Shown here one piece after another: positions 23,472-34,689 of a stretch of 64,000 nucleotides of DNA. Below the pieces are notes generated by a model. The model saw only the letters and a program-made list of their open reading frames with translations. It did not search any database and was not told the origin of the DNA. Each line of letters opens with the position of its first letter. Position 1 is the stretch's first letter. Source of the stretch: Rhabditoides inermis (taxonomy: Eukaryota > Nematoda > Chromadorea > Rhabditida > Rhabditidae); contig CAWZYM010000333.1 of NCBI GenBank assembly GCA_963966185.1, positions 155,103-219,102 on the forward strand, given 5' to 3'. The position numbers and the translations under genes are program-made.

Positions 23472-24180
23472 TCTCTCGAATGCGCTATGAGGAGACCACG
23501 CTGCTGATTAATACGGAGAAGACGGTGTGGATGAGTATGGGAAGAAGAAAGATCAAGTTCGAGGGGAAAGAACTACAGCGGGTGGACAACTTCAATTACC
23601 TAGGAGGACGTCTGTCTTTCGAGGAGATTGTTTCGCCGGAGATAGACAAAAGAATATCAGCGGCTTGGGGCGCCTTCGAGCACAAATGATGCGAAACAGG
23701 AGCATGCCAAAGCGAATGAAAAGAGCGGTCTATTACACACATGTGTTGCCGCTTTTCCTGTATGGATCAGAGTCTTGGAACCTACTGAAGACCGACGAGG
23801 ACAAGCTGTCAGTTGCGCAGAGGAAGATGTAGAGGATTATGTGCGGAATAACGCTCAATCACCGCATTCGGAACGATGAGCTACGACGGAGGACGAAGCT
23901 GAAGGATGTCGTAGAAGAAGCTGCAAAGAGAAAATGGAAATACGTATGGAGGATGGCGCGGACGGACAAGTGGGGAACGAGGCTGATAGAGTGGAGAGGC
24001 CCACCAGACAAGGAGAGGAGACGAGGATGGCCGTACAAGGTTGAAAGCGGAATGGATACGAGCGACGAGAATGGATTATGACACTTGGATGATAAACTTA
24101 CCGACACATTGATTTCATTTGTATAACCATTATATATTTGTCACATTGTTGATACCGGCAGTAATAAATGAAATAAATAA
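23447..24180 (+). pseudogene. Dead 5'-truncated LINE (RTE-like reverse transcriptase end plus 3' tail)
   Basis: The frame holds LLINTEKTVWMSMGRRKIKF, VDNFNYLGGRLSFEE, SPEIDKRISAAWGAF, then in another frame MKRAVYYTHVLPLFLYGSES, a TAG at about 23830, and IRNDELRRRTKL with KWKYVWRMARTDKW. These are the usual motifs at the C-terminal end of RTE/BovB-like reverse transcriptases. There is one frameshift near 23690 and one in-frame stop. The 3' end at 24079-24180 finishes in GAAATAAATAAA and is shared with the truncated copy at 2976-3078. Confidence 0.8.
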
Positions 24181-24309
24181 AGACATGTGTAAACAGGCTC
24201 TCAACGTGATTCGGTATGTTGACGAAATTGAAAATTGAACGAAATTGTAAAGAATTCTTGGACGACGTAAGTGAAGGAGAGAGGGGGTGGGGAGAAGTAG
24301 GAGGAAGGA

Positions 24310-25911
24310 GCATCGATTATTTACAGCTGCTGCCCAAGGAGGTTGTGTTAAAGGCGGACGAGCTGCAGCAGACTGCCGCCTCTCTCAACCGCACGTTTGG
24401 ATCGGCACGCGCCGACTCGCGAAACGCTGTCGCAGCCGCCAACGCCTACGACGATGTGTCCAACACTCCGAAGAATGCTGCCGAGTGGCGCAAACCACTC
24501 AGGTATTGCTCGCCGAGGAGGAGGAGAGCGTGCAGGAGATGGTCAGTTTGGAGGGTGATGTTGAGTGTTGACGAAACAGGGATTGTGGTGATTGACGTGT
24601 TTGTTTCAGAGGGACCGCGTGAACGACGCGTGAACGAGTGCTGGTTCGCAAGGCGGCTGACCTCCACCACGACTGACCTCCACCAGTCAGCGAGCTCGAG
24701 AAGCAAGTCGAGGATGAAAAGATTTCGGTGTGTACTTCTCCTTTCTCCTTTTTTTTCTTTATTATCCTTCATCATTTTTTTTTCAGATCGACGCCAATCG
24801 TGACAGTGTGGCTGCAATGCAGTCTGCCCGTGAAGGACTCAAGACTACCGACAAGACCAACTCGACTCAGCTCTCGGAGCTCGACTCGATGATGGAGGCT
24901 ATCGAGAAGCAGAACAAGGACAGCTTCGCCGCCCTCGAGAAGGCGAAGCAGGACGCGAAGAAGCTGGAGCATGATGCGGACAACGTGGCCAAAAAGGCGA
25001 CGGACGCTGTCCAAGGACCTAAGATGATCCGCCAGAATGTGGACGCCCTCGCCAAGGTCGCCCCGCAGGTGATGGGCGCATTCGAGAAGTAAAATGAGGC
25101 TGTGGCCGGAAAGACGGCGTCGGTCGACTTCCTGGCTGACAGGTTGGAACAGCTCATGGAGAAGTAGGCGGTGGCTAGGGACGCGGCCAACAGGATCACG
25201 CTGGCGCGCACTTTGAGGGAGGCAGCAGCAGTCTCCCGCTCGGCCGCCTACACTCATCTCGCCTTCCACATGAAGACCGACAAGGAGCACGAAATCCCGC
25301 TCTTTTTCGGAAACGAGAAGGGATCGGCCGGCACCCGCGCCGTGCCCACTGACGACTACATTGCCGTGGAAGTGGAGTACGGAAAGCCCAAGGTGTCTGT
25401 GAACCTGGGAGCCGGACCGCTGGTGATGGGACTGGACAGCAAGGTGAACGATAACGAGTGGAGGAAGCTGGAGGTGAAGAGGATCGGAAAGACGGCAACT
25501 GTGCGACTCTACCACCCCAACAGCAGCAGATTTAGTAGGAGAAGGTGAGTTGCGAGGAGAATGGATAACAGAAGAGACGTGACGTATCTATTTCAGACCG
25601 GAACCGCTGCCGGAAACAAGTCTGTTCTCAATCTTCACCAAACGCTTTTCAAGTTATTTGTCGGAGGAGTGCCCAGGACTGCCAAGGTATGCAGTGTTGT
25701 GGCGGTGCATCTATGACGTCATGACTGCTACAGATCGCGTCCGAGGTGCGCAACCGCGACTTTGTGGCTGCACGAAGAGCCAGTGGGTCTGGAGAGCCAG
25801 TGGGTCAGCCAGTGGAGAGAGAGAGGCCTGATCCATGTCACTGGTACCAAGCAGCCCATCAACCTCGACTACACTCAAGACACCGGTCAGTCACCATTCA
25901 TATCTCACTCA

Positions 25912-25959
<48 letters not shown>

Positions 25960-26575
25960 ATCTCTCTCCTTCTCTCTTTCTTTCTCTTTCTTTCGTTTCC
26001 ACAACTTGTGTTCAGGCATGTTTCTGGCTGGCGACGGATACCTCATCTACAACCTCGGCTACTGGAACCCGCAAAAGAAGACGGTTCTTGCTCTCTTTTT
26101 TGTCACCTACTCGCCCAATGGAATGATGTTCTACGTCGGCAAGGAGGTGTGCGCCTTTTTACAGGGCAAGTGACGTTGAGGGTTTCAGAAGGACTTTATG
26201 TCGTTGTCGCTCGAGTCGGGCGCAGTGAAGCTGTCTGTCGACTTTGGCAGCGGCGTGGGTTCGTTTCCGTCGGATGCGGCCGCGTAAAGACGACAAAAAA
26301 TCGAAAAGACACTGCAGATCCTTCATGCAAGACACTACCAACGCTATTACCGTAGTATCATTCACAGCGCGCCCTCGAATGATACCGCGCGTGTCACTGT
26401 ATTGGTTGACCTGGTGTGTGATAAGTCTGCGCGTGTTTCTTTCATTTTTTTGTTGCTTTTACAACGACGGAAAATGACACTTGGTGGCCGTACACGTCAG
26501 AGAGAAACACGTCAAGGTGGAGGTGGATGGACAGTTTGGTCACCATCGACATCCGTGACCTACTCCACAGTCAAT
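24310..26575 (+). pseudogene. Laminin alpha chain fragment (coiled coil and LamG), disrupted
   Basis: Blocks resemble the coiled-coil domain I/II and first laminin G modules of a laminin alpha subunit, a basement-membrane protein: ADELQQTAASLNRTFGSARA, SELDSMMEAIEKQNKDSFAA, AYTHLAFHMKTDKEHEIPLF, GTRAVPTDDYIAVEVEYGKP, NKSVLNLHQTLFKLFVGGVP and DGYLIYNLGYWNPQKKTVLA. It is broken many times: a frameshift near 24490, a short internal duplication near 24680, in-frame TAA at 25090-25092 and TAG at 25165-25167, loss of frame around 25765, a TAA at 26285-26287, and a TGA at 26475-26477 where WHLV is expected. The chain is cut off at both ends. The real genes exceed 3,000 residues; this is about 600 codons. 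Confidence 0.85.
25918..25998. repeat. (CT)n microsatellite in a laminin-pseudogene intron
   Basis: A run of CT dinucleotides passes into CTTT-rich sequence between the exon-like blocks ending near 25885 and starting near 26014. Confidence 0.9.
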
Positions 26576-26579
26576 GTAA

Positions 26580-27140
26580 AATCATTAGGGGGGAGAGCGA
26601 TGGGTTTGTTTGTAGCAATCCATTTCAAAAGTTACAGTTTTTTTAAACGATTGCACCATCGTTACTTATACTAATCATTTTAAACGATATCAGTCGATAA
26701 CTATACTTCTATAGTTTTTTCCCGTTCTATGATGTCACTAGTAGTTTGAGTGTATCCTCGATAGCTGGTCACTTGTCAGACAGAGATGCTATGAGATGTG
26801 TGGTATGAATTTGATCGCAAGTTTTTCGTACAAATGCATACAGCAAACGAAACATACGGCATCAAGTAAAACATTTGAAACGGACGTACCATTCCGACGA
26901 CTGACTGTGCACGTAGATGTCCAAAAAATGATGGCCGATCGCACCACCACCCATGGGTTTCACAACTATCATTTTTCGCGCGTGTGTTTTCGTAAAAAGC
27001 ATTTTGCTCATGCGTTTTTTGATATAATTTTCGTCTCAAATTGATGTTACTTGTTTTCAGAAGAAATATAGTTAGTGACTTAAATTATGGTGTCATATCT
27101 GATAATCGCTGCGCAAGTGGTAGAGTATGGTTTCTTTCAG
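26580..27140. other. Stretch without a supported gene
   Basis: AT-rich sequence between the laminin and RIC1 fragments. I found no exon with a family match or consistent splice phase. The missing upstream exons of the RIC1 fragment are not here. Confidence 0.5.
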
Positions 27141-27659
27141 GTGTGGCTGCAGGTGGTGTGGCTGTTCCCTGGCCGGCGCGGCAGCACCGTCAATCAGGGC
27201 ACGTTCATATCCATGAGGGTCATGCTCCCATTCACACTGGATATACACCCCATATGTGAGTATAGTATGCCAATATATGAATGCCTTCTGCTTCTGACTT
27301 CTGCTCATTTCTGCAATGTTCTGTTCTACTTTCGGAAAACCGATGTGCTCGAAGTGTTAGTGCTGCTATTCTATACCAGAAACATATGTATGTGTTTTCG
27401 TTCAGAGATCAGCAGCTCGGACTGTGTGGCTCTGGGAGTGGAGAGCGTGCCGTGTGTGTATGGAGAGGGTGGAGGGCCGGGAAAAGAGGAGGAGAAGGAG
27501 GGATGGTGCTTCATTCACTCAACAGGAACAGTGAGGTGAGAGCGGGAGGGGTGTTGTCTTACGTTATTCGTTCTCTTTCTAGAATTGTCGCTTTCGTTGT
27601 ATGAGTGTGGATATGCGGAGGGTGGAACGCATTTTAGGGTTTTTTGAGAGATGTGTCAT

Positions 27660-27712
27660 CTCTCTGTTGTGAGAGGGGGAAGAGAGAAGGGGAAGGAGAG
27701 AGAGAGAGAAAT
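27660..27712. repeat. GA-rich tract and short duplication
   Basis: A (GA)n-rich stretch is followed at 27735-27805 by a tandem duplication of TTCACAATCTCATTTCTCTC with GGAAGAA. Confidence 0.8.
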
Positions 27713-28620
27713 GAATGTTCTTTATTTTGCATCGTACCGTTCACAATCTCATTTCTCTCGGAAGAATAGTGTTCACAATCTCATTTCTCTCGGAAGAACA
27801 GTTTCTTGAAGAAAAAAAACGAAATGAGTTTGTCAGTTTAATCAATGTGATCAATAGCGTTTACGGTGCTTATTATAAACAACGAGTGTGTGTGAAGAAT
27901 GTAGGAAATAATGTCTTCCGGGTAGACCTGATGAAAGTTTACCTTCTCTTTTTCAGACACCTTGCGCACTTCTCGCACGCTCTGGAGCTGTTGCTGCACA
28001 GTGTGCTGGACGAAGAGGCGACCAGCAGCGAACCCATACCTGGTGGGTGGGAGGGGAACCATAGGGAATCTGGTGATGGTTGGTGGTGCTTGATGTTGGT
28101 GCACTTGGTGGATGTAGAGGGCCAACGATTTTGACATATTTTAGACTATGTGTTCTCGATTTGTATGATTCAATCTTGCAGACCCTCTTCTGCCGCGCGC
28201 GGTGGCTTTCGTGCAGGAGTTCCCGGAGTTTCTGCAGACTGTGGTTCACTGTGTGCGGAAGACGGAGCTGGCCCTGTGGCCCGCCCTCTTTGCTGTCACT
28301 GCCAGTCCCAATGATCTATTCGAGGTGCGTCAAGAGTATACTGTCGAGTGGAGAGCGAGATTGATTTGGATGTAGTATTCATGTTCAGCTGAGTTCTTTA
28401 GTTCGATATGCCCGATTGACATTGATACATGCAATGGTGTTTTCTACTAATTTTGAAACGTATTTGTCCAAGTTTTTTATGGTCACTTTCTATGATACTT
28501 AGGAAGGAAAGTGGAATCCGGGGATTTTGAGGAAATACGGAACAGTTTTGTAAGTTATTATGCTTGTCTTTCCATTTTGTTTTTTTGGCATATCTCTATT
28601 TCTCGGATCGTCTCACATGA

Positions 28621-28800
28621 GCGAGTGGCGCAGTGGTAACGCTCTCACTTAGCAAGCAGCTGTCCGTGGGTTCGACCCTGGCTGCCCCCCGCAAATTTTG
28701 TCAAATTGAAAACATCATCCAATGGATTCTGATCCTTGTCTAACCGCACTAATGTCTCTCATGAAAAGAGTGGAACTCATTTGCGGGCCCACTATATGGA
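28621..28800 (+). mobile_element. tRNA-derived SINE, copy 1
   Basis: The head has a near-perfect box A (TGGCGCAGTGGTAACGC) and box B (GTGGGTTCGACCCTG) at tRNA spacing. A tail of about 110 bp follows, with TTTTGTCAAATTGAAAAC, CTAATGTCTCTCATGAAAAG and GCCCACTATATG. The same head-tail combination recurs at 44259-44440, which shows a dispersed element and not a lone tRNA relic. The acceptor stem does not pair. It lies in an intron of the RIC1 fragment. Confidence 0.82.
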
Positions 28801-29046
28801 CTGATTGTGAAACGTAATTGTTTTCTCCCATTTGCACATTCGTTTTCTGTCTATGAGCTTTGACACTCACTGGATATTTGTCTATTCATTCTATCCACTA
28901 CAGGTGTCTCTCTCTCCGCGACGGCCACCTGCAGACAGCAGCCAGCTACCTGATCGTGTTGCAGTCGCTCGAGAACGCGGCCACCAGTCAGGAGGTGGGT
29001 GGGTGGAAGACAAACCAAGGATAAGATGTGAGCTTATGATTATTCT

Positions 29047-29160
29047 CTTTCGAAAAGTACATGCGTAAAGAGGAGTGGTTTGTTTTGATCTGATTCAACA
29101 AGCACATGCATAAAATCTCTGACTAAATAAAATTTCAAAACAAACCGTGCTCTTTCAAAC
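29047..29160. mobile_element. Solo arm of fold-back family A
   Basis: CGAAAAGTACATGCGTAAAG through CACATGCATAAAATCTCT to CAAACCGTGCTCTTTC closely matches the left arm of the element at 36714-37092. No right arm follows. Confidence 0.8.
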
Positions 29161-29379
29161 GATGTTTTATAACTCTTTTTTGTGTGCGAACATATACATG
29201 CATACATACAAACTTCGCTTTTTTCGTCACTTCAGAATGTTTTACAACCACGGATCAAAACGAACGGGCATCATTACTTTAGTTGCCGTGTTCGATCCTC
29301 GAGCTGCCCATTCCGCGGTGCGCGGACACGGAAAAGTTCATGGAGCTGTTGAGGATGAGGGAGGAGGAGATCAAGAGGT

Positions 29380-29800
29380 GCAGGGGAGGGAGGGAGGGGG
29401 GGGAGAGAGGGGAAGCAGGAGGGAGAGAGAGATGGAGGGGGAGAAGAGGGAGGGGAGAATAGAGAGAGAGAGAGAGAGAGAGGAGAGGGAGAAGAGAGAC
29501 AGGGAGAGAAGAGAAGAGAGAGGGGGGGGGGGGAGAAGAGAGAGGGGAAGCAGGAGACAGAGAGAGAGAGAGGAGAGGGAAGAGAGAGGGGAAGCAGGAG
29601 GGAGAGAGAGATGGAGGGGGAGAAGAGGGAGGGGAGAATAGAGAGAGAGAGGAGAGGGAGAAGAGAGACAGGGGGAGAAGAGAAGAGAGAGGGGGGGGGG
29701 GAGAAGAGAGAGGGGAAGCAGGAGACAGAGAGAGAGAGAGGAGAGGGAAGAGAGAGGGGAAGCAGAAGATAGAGATAGAGAGAGGAGAGAGAGAGAATTC
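29380..29800. repeat. GA/GGGA-rich tract with longer internal duplication
   Basis: GGGGAAGCAGGAGGGAGAGA with the following roughly 70 bases occurs twice (about 29409 and 29588), and GGGGAAGCAGGAGACAGAGA also twice (29536, 29712). It fills an intron of the MED12 fragment and yields false Arg/Glu and Ser/Leu frames. Confidence 0.92.
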
Positions 29801-30172
29801 CTCTGCAGACGCAGCGAGGCCGTGGAGCAGCGCTGGTCGTTCAATCAGAAGGATCAGTCGCAGTTTGGTGAGTTTTTTTGTGTTTTCAAATAATTGATGC
29901 ATTATCATTTGTATGCCTTGCTTTAATTGTAGCTAGTGTGAAACGCAGATAGTATTGTACACATAAATATAAAATTTTTATTAGTTTATTATTCTGTACT
30001 AGCTTGTTGCAGTAAGCACACATATGCGTGATTTGTTGGTGAGTTTTTTTAGGATTCCAAAGTTGCCATTGTCAATTTCCTACCTTGCTGTAATTGTGGA
30101 TAAAGTGAAACGTAGTTACTTCCACTTATACTCTCACATATGCACAATTTTGATGGTATCTTATTCTGATGT

Positions 30173-30212
30173 TTACTGTTTCGACATTCCGAGAGGAAGG
30201 GAATCTGGTTAT
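30173..30212. repeat. Dispersed 33-bp repeat, copy 1 (copy 2 at 32288-32322)
   Basis: CTGTTTCGACATTCCGAGAG followed by GAAGGGAATCTGG is identical at both sites, each in an intron of the MED12 fragment. The flanks differ. The origin is unknown. Confidence 0.85.
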
Positions 30213-31159
30213 TTGAATCTGAAAAAAGTTGTTTGTTCATGAATTTATAAAGTGATTTCACGAATCACTTTACTCACCTGTACATCCAGCATCTGTGGTG
30301 GACTGCTGCACAATCGGCGCGCTCGACTCTGTCTGCCCCCTCCAACCGGGGGCGGTGGCTGAACTCGCCAGGACGCTGTTCAGTTCAAGAGCAGGGACCA
30401 CGCCACGCAGGTGAGTGGAGGCGGCTGGGAGTTGTCATGCCTTCTTCATTTTTCTTATCTTTGTAATGAACAGGTTTCTTATTTAGTGGTTTTTTTGCTA
30501 ATGAAAAGTGGAAAATTGTGACCATCAGTGACGATAATTTTGATGGTAGGCAAGTGGTGATTCGCCTTATTTATTTAGAATTTGGGAGATCATCGACGAT
30601 GACGTTTTTTTTGCAGGTGGTGATTCGCGTGAAGCTGATGCTGCAGTGGGCGGTGACAGTGCAGCGAGAGGGCAGCCACAGGGCAATCATTGTCAGCAAG
30701 GTGAGAGATGACTCACTAGAGGGGGGAGTGAGTGTGTGGTGAGGGAGGGAGGGAGGGAGAGCCCTCGGACGTTGCCTCTGCTCGGTGACATCGTAGGGAG
30801 TCTAGTGAACAGAACGAAAATGGTGGCAAAGAAGCGCACGTGATGCAACGGAAGGATCGTTGGGTCCGGTAGCAACCGGGGTGAGCCGTCGGCGTCGTTT
30901 CCCCATGAGGGCGAACTCGCACATTCAGATTGATGCTGCCAATGATGTCCAGAAAACGGTTGTCCAGTTTTTTTTCCGAGTTTTTTTCTCCACGCGGAAA
31001 ACGGGAAAAGTGAGAAATGTGAGAAAAGTGAGAAAAAGGAGTGATGGACGCAGCATGTGCAGATTCAGACAAAACACTATTCTGATAAGTTACTGTGAAT
31101 TGAGCGCAACGCAATCATGATCTTGTTTGAAGAGCATTTATTGAGCAAGCATGGATTGT

Positions 31160-31599
31160 TCAAGGGTTGTACTCGATGGGGAGGTTCTTGCGGCGCACCA
31201 TTCCGTCGCCCTGGAACCACTCGCGGCGGAAGGTCTTGGCGGCGCCGTCGGGGGTGTTGGTCCACTCAATGGTGATGCGGTCGTTGTTGGTGTCCTCCTG
31301 ACCGTACTGGAACGCGTCGCAAGAGACGGCCATCAGCACGGCCTCCTTGGGGTCGAGCACTCCGCACGGCGGGTCGACGCCGAGGCGCTTCATGTTGGTG
31401 GTCTTGATGGCCCATCCGATGCGACGACCTCCGGCGTTGGTGATCTGAACGGGAGATGATGAGGATTTATCGATATCAGACGATATCCAAGACAACACAC
31501 CTTGATGTGGTAGGTGTGCTTGTCATCGTAGGGGGCATTGAAGACGATCTTGGTACCCGGCTGGGTGTTGATATCTCCGGGAGGGACGGACTGAGCCAT
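31160..31599 (-). CDS. msp: Major sperm protein (MSP)
   Basis: Nematode cytoskeletal and signalling protein whose polymerisation drives crawling of amoeboid sperm and which, when released, triggers oocyte maturation. Two exons, 31501-31599 (33 codons) and 31160-31444 (94 codons and stop), are joined across a 56-base intron in phase 0 to give 127 residues, exactly the usual MSP length. Diagnostic stretches are [55 protein letters not shown] and the C-terminus [20 protein letters not shown]. No disabling change is seen. A TATA-like AATAAAAGG lies about 30 bases before the ATG on the minus strand (31627-31635). The gene is nested antisense in an intron of the MED12 fragment. The MSP identification is firm; which paralog is not determinable. 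Confidence 0.97.
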
Positions 31600-31625
31600 G
31601 GCGAATGGATGCCGGCAGCCCGCCG

Positions 31626-31636
31626 AGCCCGCCTTT
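31626..31636 (-). promoter_or_regulatory. TATA-like box of the MSP gene
   Basis: On the minus strand GCGAATAAAAGGCGGGC lies about 30 bases upstream of the MSP ATG. That spacing suits a TATA element with a very short 5' leader, as is common for MSP genes. Confidence 0.5.
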
Positions 31637-31765
31637 TATTCGCCCATCCAGACATGCAAATCAGCGAGTTGCGATTAGACTAGAAATTATGGCGCAGGAA
31701 TGACTAATAACAGTAGTCGTAATGAAATGGGGAAATGAGGGTGATTGGAATATGGAAGTTAGAGG

Positions 31766-31818
31766 AGGGAGGTAAGAGAGAGAGAGAGAGAGAGAAAGAT
31801 AGAGGAAGAGAGAGAGAG
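31766..31818. repeat. (GA)n microsatellite
   Basis: A GA-dinucleotide run lies between the MSP promoter and the MED12 block at 31838. Confidence 0.9.
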
Positions 31819-32594
31819 GGGAATGGTCCGTTTTCAGGTGCTGCGTCACCACCTGGACCACCAGCCGGCTGGCAGCTGGAGTGGTTCGGCGTCGCAGGGA
31901 AAGTTCGGTGGGATGAGTCTGCAGGCTATCATACTGGAATACATGTTTCGGAAGGTGAGCAGTTGATATTGTGGATTGAGACGAAGAGGGCATGTGATAT
32001 CGGTGTGAAACGTATTTGAACGGGTTTTTTGATGATTCAAAAAGTAGTGCGACCTGTGTCGGTTTTTTTGTGCAGCTCAGTTATGAGGAAGGTGTAACTT
32101 ATTTGCGGTGGAAAGTGTCGAATTCAATGTTGTAATCAAGACAATCTAACGTGATAACGTGTAAACAATTTTTTGTAACTCGTAATTTTGTTTTGTACGT
32201 GCAATAATATTTGATTTGAAACCATTCCCTTTCTCATTGTAGGCTCCGCGGTTTGAATAATCTCAATATTACTATTATTCCGAATTACTGTTTCGACATT
32301 CCGAGAGGAAGGGAATCTGGAAACAGAATATTTATCTCGAATCAAGTAGCACATGGTAATGTAATTCACGGTAAGGTTACGGTAAAGTGCAGTAATACAA
32401 TTCTTTCGGTGGTCCCGTGGATGCGTTCGTATTGTTGGTGATGCTTTTCGTCGAATTCCGAATGGACTCATTAATATTCTCGAATTCCAGGTCCCCATCC
32501 CGGTTCTGTTCACTACCACGAGGAGTGGGCGGCGTGCATGCTGCTGTTCATCGAACTCATCCGACGCGGACTGTTCAGCCATGATCAGTGAGTT

Positions 32595-32603
32595 GTCAGT
32601 GAT
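32595..32603 (+). repeat. Target-site duplication, left copy
   Basis: GTCAGTGAT directly precedes the left terminal inverted repeat and is repeated at 38111-38119 directly after the right one. Confidence 0.9.
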
Positions 32604-33315
32604 GGGTGTTGGTAAAAGCCGGACCGGACCGGACCCGGACCGGACCGGACCGCATGGTAAAAGCCGGACCGGACCGAAATCACCGGACCGGCAATAATTT
32701 CGCTTTTTCACCTCAAACATTGTTCTTAAACATTATTATTACATTCTTTTCACTCATTCTACTCCACACAACAGTTCTTTATCAAGTTTAATCCTTGTCC
32801 GGTGAATCTCACTGTTTCCGGACGAGCCGGACCGATTTGAATCGAGCCGGACCGAGCCGGACAGAGCCGGATCGGCAGATTTTATCACTAATAGGTGATG
32901 AATGGTAGAATTCCAAGTCCCCTTGACTATATCACAACATTGTAACAGCCAACACGCTTCATAATTACTCTATATGCGACACATATCTCTCCGTCCGGTG
33001 ATTTCATGTCTACCGGACCGAGGCGAACTGTGCCGGACCGAGCCGGACCGGCTGATCTTATTACTAATATGTGATAAATGATGCGCTTTCGAGTTCCCTG
33101 AACTAGAATATAACATTTTAATAGTCGATACGTTTCAGATTGTATGCATAGATCATATGTTCCTCTCCGTCCGGTGATTTCATGTCTACCGGACCGAGGC
33201 GAACTGAGCCGGACCGAGCCGGACCGGCTGATCTTATCACTAATAGGTGATAAATGATGCGCTTTCGAGTTCCCTGAACCAGAATATAACATTTCAATAG
33301 TCGATACGTTTCAGG

Positions 33316-33676
33316 TGCTGGACCGGCTAATCGCGGCAGGATTTCGAGAATCCATATTTGAATGTTATTCCAAGGCGCATGCGGGTACGTTTTCATACAC
33401 GCTTCAATTCCGATGGTGTGAAGGGAAAATACAACAACAAATGTGTTACTTCAGCTGGGTGATGGCGGCTCAGATGTGACCCTGATTGGAGTGACGGTGC
33501 ACAGCAGCAGCGGACGCGGACACTTCACCATGGTTATCCCTACCGGCTGCTCATTTCTCCACTACAATGGACTTCTGCGAGTTCCACATCGCGTCCTCCC
33601 CCGTGGGGACACAGACGCGCTTCCAACGGAAACTATCACCACATTGTATTATGCCGCCACATCGTTTCTTGTTTAG
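33316..33676 (+). other. Possible coding exons inside the transposon
   Basis: Directly after the left TIR, a CAG acceptor opens VLDRLIAAGFRESIFECYSK to a GTACGT donor at 33384. A second block from about 33455 reads LGDGGSDVTLIGVTVHSSSG, then GHFTMVIPTGCSFLHYNGLL, and ends at a TAG (33674-33676). The two do not join in phase by the obvious splice sites. The GHFT and HYNG pattern loosely recalls the C-terminal GHY and FND boxes of ubiquitin-specific proteases, but this is weak. It may be a captured host gene end or part of the element's own gene. Confidence 0.4.
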
Positions 33677-34179
33677 TGTACCGGCTTACTCGCACGTGCC
33701 TTTTCAAAGAATATATTTCACATCTGTGCCTTTATGAAATTGTATAGTTCTGTACATTACATTGACTTTTTTAAGATTACTTTTCATTTCAACTTTCTGC
33801 ACAATCTTCTTATGTTGTTGTTCTTACATGTACATCGTTCGTTAATATCTTACAACTTGTCATTGTGACATATATGAGATTGTTTTTACTAGCGCTCCGG
33901 CGCGCTGTCGCGCGCCTCCGCGCTAGGTCATGAAAATGAGAAGAATAGAAATTCATACAAGTTTTTGTTATGATCAATAATACTGTTTATTTACAATTTC
34001 ATAACATTTTGTGTGAAACTGATTATTAAAGTGTATATTTCTGAATTTAAATGTTCTCGCTTATACAGAAAGAGCTTCCGCACGCTGCCTATCAATGTCT
34101 TTGAATACATAGATCAATGATAATATTGTACATTTCTTTTTCTGAACTATATTTTCCTTTGCTCACAATAAAATTCTTT

Positions 34180-34271
34180 CTCATCTCCTCTCATTCTATC
34201 CCCCTCTCCCTCCTCTCTCCCCCCTCTCTCTCTCTGCTTCCTCTCTCTCTTCCTCTGCTCTCTCTCTCTCT

Positions 34272-34321
<50 letters not shown>

Positions 34322-34532
34322 TTCTCTCTTTCTGTCTCTCTCTATATCTCCCTTTCCTTCTTCATCTAACTCTTCCTCTTTTTCCCTTTCTCCCTCTTTT
34401 TCCTTCTCTCAAGTCTCCTCTCGCATTTTTTCTATTGTCAATGCAACGATAACAATACTCTTACGCGCTCTAACACTGCCTTTCTCTGTATATATCTATA
34501 TGCTTCTCTCTAACTTTTCCTCTCTCCCTCTC

Positions 34533-34583
<51 letters not shown>

Positions 34584-34605
34584 CTCTTTCTCTCTCTCTG
34601 TTCTT
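34180..34605. repeat. CT-rich microsatellites inside the transposon
   Basis: Two blocks of (CT)n and CCCT-rich sequence (34195-34325 and 34510-34600) are separated by about 150 bp of mixed pyrimidine-rich DNA. Confidence 0.92.
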
Positions 34606-34689
34606 TGTCAATGCGTTTTTAGAGATTGAAGTAAAAAAATTTGCTTGGACATGGAGCTTCCGCTGCTGGACAGCGAGATTGTGATGGGT

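Larger units (their letters stand above)
27141..28996 (+). pseudogene. RIC1 internal/C-terminal fragment lacking both ends
   Basis: Exon-like blocks at 27141-27268, 27406-27537, 27959-28041, 28183-28338 and 28906-28996 read as the RIC1 region after the propellers: [98 protein letters not shown] and TAASYLIVLQSLENAATSQE. Joining them in frame needs non-obvious donors (GTATGC at 27269, GTATAC near 28339). A block of about 35 residues expected after GWCFIHSTGTV is missing. No N-terminal exons precede it and the C-terminal third does not follow; the next block is MED12. It could not be part of the minus-strand RIC1 gene at 779-8268, which points the other way. I read it as a duplicated fragment, most likely non-functional. 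Confidence 0.72.

Noticed and set aside
28621..28695. tRNA gene
   Set aside because: The A and B boxes are good but the acceptor and anticodon stems do not pair, and the sequence continues into a tail shared with a second copy, so it is a SINE.
779..28996. One inverted RIC1 gene explaining both RIC1 regions
   Set aside because: The minus-strand part covers residues 1-459 and runs off the left edge; the plus-strand part covers a later region and is cut at both ends. With no junction visible I treat them as separate copies.
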